A stretch of 21,567 nucleotides of DNA from Salegentibacter sp. (GTDB lineage Bacteria > Bacteroidota > Bacteroidia > Flavobacteriales > Flavobacteriaceae), in NCBI GenBank assembly GCA_024635815.1, contig JAGXIG010000005.1:1-21567 (forward strand), written 5' to 3'. This document shows, one piece after another, positions 15,844 through 21,567 of the stretch. Under the pieces are notes generated by a model. The model saw only the letters and a program-made list of their open reading frames with translations. It made no database searches and was not told where the DNA came from. The first letter of the stretch is position 1. Every line of letters starts with the position of its first letter. The translations under genes and the position numbers were made by a program.

Positions 15844-17634
15844 GTGGGCACCAAAGCTACAAAACTACTAATCCGTTTTTCAGACTGGAGTAACCGGCAT
15901 TTAAGTCATCAGCAATTCTTGATGATTTTAAGCGCTATTATTGGGTTTACCGCAGGTTTGGGCGCAGTTATTATTAAAAACCTTACCCACTTTATACAGC
16001 GCCTACTGGAGGGAAGCTTAATTATAAATTACCACCACGCTTTTTATTTTATTTTTCCGCTAATTGGTTTAAGCCTTACGCTTTTTGTTATTAAAGTGAT
16101 TCTAAAAAAAAAGATAGGTCATGGTATTCCTTCTACGCTTTACGCTATTTCAAGACGAAAAGGAATTATGCGCTCTTTCCAGATGTATGCCTCGATTATT
16201 ACCGCACCAATAACGGTTGGTTTTGGAGGATCTGTGGGACTGGAAGGGCCTACGGTAGCAACCGGGGCTTCTTTGGGCTCCAATATTTCACGATTTTTTA
16301 AGATGAACCAAAGCTCCCGCACCTTATTAATTGGTTGTGCGGCTGCCGGAGCTATGTCATCTATCTTTAAAGCGCCTATCGCTGCGATTATTTTTGCGAT
16401 TGAAGTTTTTAGCCTGGACCTTACTTTAATTTCTATGGTTCCCTTGCTTATCGCCTCAGTTTCTGCGATTCTCACGTCTTATTTTTTCTTTGGCTCTGAT
16501 ATTATTTTACCTTTTGAGCTTGAGGACAATTTTACTATTTCTGAAGTTCCTTTTTATATAATCCTGGGAGTACTTGCGGCTGGCTGTTCTATGTACTTCA
16601 CCCACATTTATTTTAAAATTGGCGATGCTTTTAAAAAGATAGATTCCCTTTTTTACAGGCTGTTAATTGGCGGGCTTGGACTTGGAGTTCTTATTTATTT
16701 TATTCCTCCGCTCTATGGTGAAGGTTATAATGTGATAAATAACCTCCTGGCTGAAGATTATCTCGATGCCCTGGGAACTAATTTATTTAACGATTATTTA
16801 GATAACATCTGGGTAGTAATCACCCTTCTCGCCGGACTCGTAATTTTTAAAATTATCGCTACTTCCCTCACTTTTGGAGCTGGAGGTGTTGGTGGTATTT
16901 TTGCACCGGTATTATTTATGGGAAGTGCTATGGGCCACTGTTTCGCCCTAATTGTAAATAACCTTGGAATACTAAAAAACCCTATTTCAGTAAGTAGCTT
17001 CACAATGGTAGGAATGGCCGGGTTAATGGCTGGGGTCTTACACGCGCCGCTCACCGCGATTTTCCTTATTGCTGAACTTACGGGCGGCTACGAGCTTTTT
17101 GTGCCCTTAATGATCACCGCTGCCATTTCTTACATGATTACCAATCAGTTTCAGCCGCATTCGGTTTATACTATGGAACTCGCGAAACGTGGCGATTTGT
17201 TAACCCATAATAAAGACCAGGCTGTTTTAACGCTTTTGAATATTCAGCAGATTATAGAAAAAAACTTTGTGACTCTTAATATAGACATGAACCTGGGGGA
17301 TGTTATCCACGAAGGCGTAATAAAATCTTCCCGAAATCTTTATCCCGTTATCGATGAAAATCGTAAATTCTTAGGAATTATTCTGTTGGATGATATACGG
17401 CTGATAATGTTCGACCAGAAAATGTATAAAGAAGTAAAGGTGAGCGATATTATGCAAAGAGCCCCGGAAATAATAGACCTTAGGAAAGATAGACCGAAAG
17501 ACATTATGAGTAAATTTCAGGAAACAAATGCGTGGAACCTCCCGGTTGTAGATGATGACAAATATGTTGGTTTTATTTCAAAATCCAAATTACTCACCGC
17601 TTACCGTCAAAAATTAATAGAAGTAACTGTTTAA
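15844..17634 (+). CDS. ClC-family chloride channel/transporter with C-terminal CBS domains
   Basis: An integral membrane anion channel or exchanger of 596 residues. Anion-pathway motifs are GHGIP (92-96), GSVGLEGP (129-136) with the gating glutamate E134, GGIFAP (350-355), and Y442 at the central tyrosine position. Two CBS domains follow the membrane part (about 472-525 and 533-590) and probably sense nucleotides. Two sites are notable: His93 replaces the usual Ser of GSGIP, and Val188 follows E187 where ClC-ec1 has its internal proton glutamate E203. Val at that site is typical of ClC channels rather than proton-coupled exchangers. The GTG at 15844 is the first possible start after an in-frame TGA at 15841, so no longer reading exists; the next ATG, at residue 27, would cut into the first helix. 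The next gene follows after four bases. Confidence 0.93.
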   Translation: MGTKATKLLIRFSDWSNRHLSHQQFLMILSAIIGFTAGLGAVIIKNLTHFIQRLLEGSLIINYHHAFYFIFPLIGLSLTLFVIKVILKKKIGHGIPSTLYAISRRKGIMRSFQMYASIITAPITVGFGGSVGLEGPTVATGASLGSNISRFFKMNQSSRTLLIGCAAAGAMSSIFKAPIAAIIFAIEVFSLDLTLISMVPLLIASVSAILTSYFFFGSDIILPFELEDNFTISEVPFYIILGVLAAGCSMYFTHIYFKIGDAFKKIDSLFYRLLIGGLGLGVLIYFIPPLYGEGYNVINNLLAEDYLDALGTNLFNDYLDNIWVVITLLAGLVIFKIIATSLTFGAGGVGGIFAPVLFMGSAMGHCFALIVNNLGILKNPISVSSFTMVGMAGLMAGVLHAPLTAIFLIAELTGGYELFVPLMITAAISYMITNQFQPHSVYTMELAKRGDLLTHNKDQAVLTLLNIQQIIEKNFVTLNIDMNLGDVIHEGVIKSSRNLYPVIDENRKFLGIILLDDIRLIMFDQKMYKEVKVSDIMQRAPEIIDLRKDRPKDIMSKFQETNAWNLPVVDDDKYVGFISKSKLLTAYRQKLIEVTV

Positions 17635-17638
17635 TACT

Positions 17639-17878
17639 ATGAATACTATTTTAAAAATATTAGGAATTTTAATATTAATAGCCATCGGCGTGGGGTTTTA
17701 TTACCGCACTTATGGAGATGTTTTGCTCGGAGACCAGATAATTGGCCTTGCAGTTCTGGCAAGTGCATTTATTTTAATGCCTATTTTCCTGTATGTAAGG
17801 TGGAAGGGAAAACGGCTTCAAGACTACACTCTCACTAAAGAGAACATGGATAGAATGAAAGATAAAGGCATAGATTAA
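17639..17878 (+). CDS. small two-helix membrane protein of unknown function
   Basis: A 79-residue protein that I do not recognise. Two hydrophobic segments (about 5-22 and 33-53) are separated by a short polar loop (YRTYGDVLLGD). A basic, charged tail follows (RWKGKRLQDYTLTKENMDRMKDKG), suggesting a hairpin in the inner membrane with the tail in the cytoplasm. It begins four bases after the ClC stop codon, so it is almost certainly in the same transcript and may act with or on the channel. That link is inference from position only. The gene ends 105 bases before cspA, which has its own promoter. Confidence 0.75.
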   Translation: MNTILKILGILILIAIGVGFYYRTYGDVLLGDQIIGLAVLASAFILMPIFLYVRWKGKRLQDYTLTKENMDRMKDKGID

Positions 17879-17923
17879 GCACCTGTTTTAGAAGTCTTTC
17901 AAAAGAAAATCAAAAATATTGCA

Positions 17924-17952
17924 TTGTCATCACTAATATATTGCTAACTTTG
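17924..17952 (+). promoter_or_regulatory. promoter of the cold-shock gene
   Basis: TTG (17924-17926), an 18-base spacer and TAACTTTG (17945-17952) match the Bacteroidota promoter pattern. The ATG follows 31 bases later, so the leader is short (about 25 bases), much shorter than the long thermosensing leader of E. coli cspA. Confidence 0.65.
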
Positions 17953-17983
17953 TCCTTTATTAATTATTTATTTTATTATTACG

Positions 17984-18178
17984 ATGGAAGGTACAGTTAA
18001 ATTTTTCAATGAATCAAAAGGATATGGATTCATTACCAACGACGAAACAGGAAGAGACATCTTCGTACACATTACTGGATTAGATGGCGAAAGCTTGAAC
18101 GAAGGTGATAAAGTTGAGTACGTTGAAGTAGAAGGTAGAAAAGGAGTTAACGCTGCGGAAGTACGCGTTATAGAATAA
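17984..18178 (+). CDS. cold-shock domain protein (CspA family)
   Basis: A single-domain RNA/DNA chaperone of 64 residues that binds single-stranded nucleic acid and prevents secondary structure in mRNA. The cold-shock domain covers the whole protein: GTVKFFNESKGYGFI with RNP1 KGYGFI at 12-17, and RNP2 DIFVHI at 25-30, ending in the usual AAEVRVI strand. Length and motifs are normal. It is a one-gene unit with a promoter (17924-17952) and strong terminator (18206-18233). Whether it is cold-induced or constitutive cannot be told from sequence. Confidence 0.95.
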   Translation: MEGTVKFFNESKGYGFITNDETGRDIFVHITGLDGESLNEGDKVEYVEVEGRKGVNAAEVRVIE

Positions 18179-18205
18179 TATATATTATCCTATTTCAAGA
18201 ACTTG

Positions 18206-18233
18206 AAAAGCCGCTGTGATAGCGGCTTTTTTT
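18206..18233 (+). terminator. terminator of the cold-shock gene
   Basis: AAAAGCCGCT (18206-18215) pairs perfectly with AGCGGCTTTT (18221-18230) around loop GTGAT, and the T run extends to 18233. It can also serve the convergent tdh gene, though only four A residues precede the stem on the other side. Confidence 0.9.
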
Positions 18234-18319
18234 AATTTTACTGATTTTAATTTCGGGTATGCCCACACCATTTTATAGCCCCACAACTCAGGCTATGATG
18301 GGTTTATAAAAAGAAAAAA

Positions 18320-19279
18320 CTATCTCGAGGTTTTTAATTGCGCAGAAACTCCAGCAAGCATTTCCTTTACCAGCCTTTTCAAATCGAAATCGTGTTCCCA
18401 TTGCCAGTCTTTTCTGGCTTCAGAATCATCTATACTCGATGGCCAGGAATCAGCAATTTTTTGTCTAAAATCGGGGTCGTAAGAAATTCTAAACTCCGGA
18501 ATTTCTTTCTGAATAGCTTCAGCAAGAATTTTAGGTGTAAAACTCAAAGCCGAAAGGTTATAAGAAGAACGCACCTTTACTTTTTCTGATGGCGCTTCCA
18601 TAATATCTACGGTTGCTTTAATCGCATCGTCCATATACATCATGGGGAGCCCGGTATCTTCAGCCAAATAAGAAGTATAGGCTTTATTTTTTAAGGCTTC
18701 ATGAAAGATCTCTATCGCGTAATCTGTAGTTCCACCGCCAGGAAGGGTTTTGTAACTTATTATTCCTGGATACCGCAAACTTCTTACATCTACGCCGTAT
18801 TTATCGTGAAAATATTCGCACCATCTTTCACCGGTTTGTTTGCTGATCCCATAAACCGTAGAAGGTTCCATAATGGTAGTTTGCGGCGTATCGTTTTTAG
18901 GTGTTGTAGGACCAAAAACTGCGATACTCGATGGCCAAAATACTTTTTCAATCTTTCTATCCTTAGCAAAATTAAGAACATGAAAAAGAGAATCCATATT
19001 AAGGTTCCAGGCTTTCATCGGGGCTTTTTCAGCAGTAGCACTTAACATCGCGGCCATAAGGTAAACTTCAGAAATGCCGTGCTTATCAATAATAGACTCT
19101 ATTAAACCGGCATCAGTTGCATCGGCAATTTCAAAAGCCCCAGACTCCATAAGCTCCTTGCTACCATCCCTGACATCACTGGCCACTACCTTATCATTTC
19201 CGTAGAGATCTCTTAATTTAAGCGTCAACTCGGTTCCAATTTGTCCACAAGCTCCAATAATTAAAATTTTCCCGGCCAT
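18320..19279 (-). CDS. tdh: L-threonine 3-dehydrogenase, short-chain dehydrogenase type
   Basis: It oxidises L-threonine with NAD+ to 2-amino-3-oxobutyrate, the first step of threonine breakdown to glycine and acetyl-CoA. The 319-residue protein is an extended short-chain dehydrogenase, not the zinc-dependent alcohol dehydrogenase type of E. coli Tdh. The NAD-binding motif is GACGQIG (9-15). The catalytic pair is Y143 and K147 in STVYGISK, with SSIAVFGP (117-124) upstream. Segments such as EPSTVYGISK, ERWCEY and DFRQKIADSWP match from memory the Flavobacterium frigidimaris enzyme, so the substrate call is firmer than a general epimerase label. It is a single gene; the partner 2-amino-3-oxobutyrate CoA ligase is not in the window. 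A promoter element lies 16 bases upstream. Confidence 0.9.
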   Translation of the reverse strand: MAGKILIIGACGQIGTELTLKLRDLYGNDKVVASDVRDGSKELMESGAFEIADATDAGLIESIIDKHGISEVYLMAAMLSATAEKAPMKAWNLNMDSLFHVLNFAKDRKIEKVFWPSSIAVFGPTTPKNDTPQTTIMEPSTVYGISKQTGERWCEYFHDKYGVDVRSLRYPGIISYKTLPGGGTTDYAIEIFHEALKNKAYTSYLAEDTGLPMMYMDDAIKATVDIMEAPSEKVKVRSSYNLSALSFTPKILAEAIQKEIPEFRISYDPDFRQKIADSWPSSIDDSEARKDWQWEHDFDLKRLVKEMLAGVSAQLKTSR

Positions 19280-19295
19280 AGTATTGATTTTTCCG

Positions 19296-19303
19296 CAAAT
19301 ATA
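19296..19303 (-). promoter_or_regulatory. candidate -7 element of tdh
   Basis: On the minus strand this reads TATATTTG, matching TAnnTTTG, 16 bases before the ATG, so the leader would be only about 10 bases. No TTG lies at the usual spacing. Confidence 0.45.
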
Positions 19304-19418
19304 TTTATTTATACAGAGGTTTTCGTAATGAAATAGGCAAAACCTTTACTTTTATTAGAAATCTTTTATGCCTTAGGCTTTCGCCCCATGAATTTATGAA
19401 ATCTGAAATATTTTAGAT

Positions 19419-19426
19419 TAACTTTG
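19419..19426 (+). promoter_or_regulatory. candidate -7 element of the lipoprotein gene
   Basis: TAACTTTG, the same octamer as in the cold-shock promoter, lies only seven bases before the ATG at 19434. The transcript would therefore start at or very near the start codon. The -33 side is not clear. Confidence 0.45.
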
Positions 19427-19433
19427 TAATTAT

Positions 19434-19991
19434 ATGAAAAAACTGATTTTTATATCATTTATTTTTCTCTTGTCTTGTGGCGAAAAGTCACAAAATCAAA
19501 ATATTGCCGGCACCCAACTAGACTCCACGGCTTTAAACCGACCCATAAAAACTACTAACGCAGAAGTGGTTTTACTACCTGAAGCCAGAAAACACGCCAT
19601 ACAATGGCTGGCTTACATCGCCGCCCAGAATGAAGTAGACCAGTTAAAAAACTATAATCTGCAGCAAACTATAGAAAGTTCCCGACCTATTTCTCAGGTT
19701 ATGGAATCCCTTTCTACCAGCATTCCAGACTCTTTAAGCTCTAATGCGGTAAGAGCCCGCGCCAATGTTTTAGCTACCAAAGCAAAGGTCTTAGAGCAAC
19801 TTTCTCGTCGCCGACAATTAGATGCTGAAGCTATTACTGAAGTTGCTGGTGAAATTCCCGATGAATTCAATAATTTTAAAATTCAGCTTAACGAACTTTT
19901 CCTGAAAACACTGGAAGATTTTGAAGACGAGCTCGATGAATTTAGAGCAGAACGAGATACAATTGCTATAGATTCAGTCCCAGAAGCATAA
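19434..19991 (+). CDS. uncharacterised lipoprotein
   Basis: A 185-residue protein I do not recognise. The N-terminus is a lipoprotein signal with lipobox LLSC and modified Cys at 15. The mature protein starts with a polar linker (about 16-45), then appears mostly helical, with a conserved-looking ARKHAIQWLAYIAAQNEVDQL segment near 52-72 and a C-terminal acidic coiled-coil-like part (about 140-180, LEDFEDELDEFRAERD). No enzyme motif or cysteine pair is visible. The next gene lies 63 bases downstream on the same strand, so they may be co-transcribed, though small hairpins lie between them. Confidence 0.8.
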   Translation: MKKLIFISFIFLLSCGEKSQNQNIAGTQLDSTALNRPIKTTNAEVVLLPEARKHAIQWLAYIAAQNEVDQLKNYNLQQTIESSRPISQVMESLSTSIPDSLSSNAVRARANVLATKAKVLEQLSRRRQLDAEAITEVAGEIPDEFNNFKIQLNELFLKTLEDFEDELDEFRAERDTIAIDSVPEA

Positions 19992-20054
19992 TTCACCGAT
20001 TTTTTTCTAAATCGCAATTCATAAAAATTGCTATCTTGAATTAAAAATTTCAGG

Positions 20055-20537
20055 ATGAAAAAACACATAGCCTTACTTTTCCTAATCTTCAGCATAAGTC
20101 TTTCCGCTCAGGAAAAATCTAATATAGATAAAGTTCTAACCGAATGGCACCAAGCCGCTGCCGAAGCCAATTTCGACACGTATTTCAGCTTAATGACCGA
20201 TGACGGCGTTTTTATAGGCACCGATGCTACTGAAAACTGGCAAAACGATGATTTTAGGGAATTTTCAAAACCATATTTTGATCGTGGAAATGCCTGGAGT
20301 TTCACAACTTTAGAACGAAATATTTATACTGAAGAAAACAGCAAAACTGCCTGGTTTGATGAGTTGCTAAATACACAAATGGGAATCTGCCGTGGCTCAG
20401 GTGTACTTCAAAAAACCAATGAAGGTTGGAAAATTGCTCATTATGTGCTTTCCATTACCGTTCCAAATGAGAATGTTGAAGAAGTAACTAAATTGAAGGA
20501 AAAATTCGATAAACAATTAATCAATAAAATTGATTAA
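20055..20537 (+). CDS. exported NTF2-like (SnoaL/DUF4440-type) protein
   Basis: A 160-residue secreted protein. The signal peptide ends SLSAQ, with a predicted cut after A18. The mature part has the NTF2-like cone fold pattern: an N-terminal helix with WHQAAAEANFDTYFSLMTDDGVFIGTDATENW (about 31-62), then FREFSKPYF, and strands including TAWFDELL and RGSGVLQKTNEGWKIAHYVLSITVP. The pattern F-x-D/T-x-Y-F-x-L-M-T-D-D-G-V-F-I-G is characteristic of SnoaL-like proteins. Such proteins bind small ligands or have diverse activities, so no substrate is assigned. The start at ATG 20055 gives a complete signal peptide. Confidence 0.85.
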   Translation: MKKHIALLFLIFSISLSAQEKSNIDKVLTEWHQAAAEANFDTYFSLMTDDGVFIGTDATENWQNDDFREFSKPYFDRGNAWSFTTLERNIYTEENSKTAWFDELLNTQMGICRGSGVLQKTNEGWKIAHYVLSITVPNENVEEVTKLKEKFDKQLINKID

Positions 20538-20673
20538 ACCTTCAATATAAATAGTACAAAGAAGTCCTTCCTCACTTTAAAAATCAATAAATTTTCAGCC
20601 TAAAATAATCTTCAGCTAAGTATGCTACTTTTTAGTACTTTAGCGCCAAAATTCATAATAATTTAAACCACAC

Positions 20674-21567
20674 ATGAAAAAAATAACCAAAGTGATGTTC
20701 TTGTCGGTTTTGGGAGCTGCCACCTTGAGCAGTTGTCAGGATAACGACAAAGACCAGGCTGAAAATGAAGAAGTACACGGTATTAATCTTGCATATATGG
20801 ATACTACTGTTGCACCTCAGAATGATTTCTTTAGATATGTAAACGGGAAATGGGTAGATTCTACCGAAATCCCTTCAGACCAGACTACCTGGGGAAGTTT
20901 TATGGAATTGCGTGAGCGTACCGATGAGGATGCCATGGCAATTCTAGAAGGTGCTTCTGCCAACGACAGTTTAGACCCGTCAAGTGACCAGGCCAAAGCG
21001 GTTTACCTATACAATACGATCATGGATACGGTTGCCCGAAATGAAAAAGGCGTTGAACCGGTAAAACCATATTTAGCAAAAGTAGATGCTATTGAAAATA
21101 AAGAAGACCTTCAGGAATTCCTTACCGAAATGCAACAATACGGCGGTGCAGGATTCTTCTCTTTCGGGGTTCGTTCGGATGCAAAAAACAGTAATATGAA
21201 CGCTGCTTACCTATATCCTGCCGGATTGGGTTTACCAGATCGTGATTACTATGTTGCGGATGATTCAGATTCCAAAGAAAAAAGGGAAAAATATAAAGAA
21301 CACATCACCAGAATGCTTCAGTATATAGATTATTCTGAAGATGAAGCTGCAGAAGCCGCAGAGCGCATTCTTGCTTTTGAAACCGGCCTGGCAGAACCTC
21401 AACTGGATAAAGTAGAGCGTCGTGATGCCCGTAATACTTATAATCCCAAAACTGTAGCCGAACTTAAAAATATGGTTTCAGCGATAGACTGGGATTCTTA
21501 TTTTGAAGAAATTGGTGCAACAGATCTTGACACCATAATTGTTTCTCAACCAAAATATATGGAATCC
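20674..21567 (+). CDS. M13-family (neprilysin-like) metallopeptidase lipoprotein, 5' part
   Basis: An exported zinc metallopeptidase, cut by the window end after 298 codons; no stop occurs in this frame from the ATG at 20674 to 21567. A lipoprotein signal ends LSSC with Cys at 21. The visible part is the M13 N-terminal domain: MDTTVAPQNDFFRYVNGKWVDSTEIP is the family's usual opening, and AYLYPAGLGLPDRDYY, LAFETGLAEPQLDKVERRD and YNPKTVAEL follow in order. The zinc site (HExxH and the downstream Glu) lies in the missing C-terminal half, so activity cannot be confirmed. TACTTTAG at 20636-20643 is a near match to the -7 element, 30 bases upstream. Confidence 0.92.
   Translation, partial: MKKITKVMFLSVLGAATLSSCQDNDKDQAENEEVHGINLAYMDTTVAPQNDFFRYVNGKWVDSTEIPSDQTTWGSFMELRERTDEDAMAILEGASANDSLDPSSDQAKAVYLYNTIMDTVARNEKGVEPVKPYLAKVDAIENKEDLQEFLTEMQQYGGAGFFSFGVRSDAKNSNMNAAYLYPAGLGLPDRDYYVADDSDSKEKREKYKEHITRMLQYIDYSEDEAAEAAERILAFETGLAEPQLDKVERRDARNTYNPKTVAELKNMVSAIDWDSYFEEIGATDLDTIIVSQPKYMES

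Noticed and set aside
18275..18296. Hairpin ATAGCC/GGCTAT after the tdh gene
   Set aside because: The stem is short with a ten-base loop and no uridine run on either strand, so I do not call it a terminator; the cold-shock terminator nearby is far stronger.
4613..19672. Identical 15-base word CTGCAGCAAACTATA near 4613 and again near 19658
   Set aside because: One shared 15-mer is expected by chance at a rate of roughly one in five in a window this size. The flanks differ and the second copy is inside a coding region.
19997..20031. Overlapping small hairpins (CGATTT/AAATCG and GCAATT/AATTGC) between the lipoprotein and NTF2-like genes
   Set aside because: Both stems are AT-rich, six base pairs, share a base, and are not followed by a T tract; too weak to call as terminators or regulators.

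Overview
The window looks like chromosomal DNA of a member of the Flavobacteriaceae (Bacteroidota), probably a marine Gramella/Salegentibacter/Zunongwangia-type organism. The grounds are: AT-rich DNA with little Shine-Dalgarno signal; repeated Bacteroidota-type promoters (TAnnTTTG at about -7, several with TTG about 20 bases upstream); secreted proteins whose signal peptides end in Ala-Gln; and a threonine dehydrogenase close to the short-chain Flavobacterium type. No rRNA, tRNA, insertion sequence, prophage or CRISPR array is visible. The content is mostly housekeeping and envelope genes.

Layout. Positions 1-181 hold the C-terminal end of a retropepsin-like protein. They are followed by a possible stand-alone small membrane-protein gene (promoter 206-236, frame 256-366, terminator 386-416). 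The minus strand then carries the 2-oxoglutarate dehydrogenase pair sucA-odhB (4547 down to 440), with a short palindrome between the two genes, and further upstream a short-chain polyprenyl diphosphate synthase. A divergent promoter region leads into a plus-strand efflux operon: TetR regulator, TolC-like outer-membrane protein, lipoprotein membrane-fusion protein and RND pump (5877-12514). The first three genes overlap by 11 bases at each junction, and the operon ends at a clear terminator.

Next come a secreted cupin (+) and a secreted MORN-repeat protein (-), which converge on a shared terminator, then aspS (+) with its own terminator. After that is a ClC chloride-channel-family gene with two CBS domains, followed four bases later by a 79-residue two-helix membrane protein. 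A cold-shock protein gene with promoter and terminator converges with tdh (L-threonine 3-dehydrogenase, -). The last stretch holds an uncharacterised lipoprotein, a secreted NTF2-like protein and the 5' part of an M13 zinc metallopeptidase lipoprotein cut by the window end.

How the genes work together. The RND operon is one tripartite pump with its own regulator. SucA and OdhB are E1 and E2 of one complex; E3 is not here. The ClC gene and the small membrane protein are probably co-transcribed. Otherwise the genes are single units. The items most worth a second look are the possible small membrane-protein unit at 206-416, the channel-like residue pattern in the ClC protein, the extra helix pair in the RND pump, and a dispersed repeat downstream of two plus-strand genes. 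I see no clear undescribed multi-gene system.
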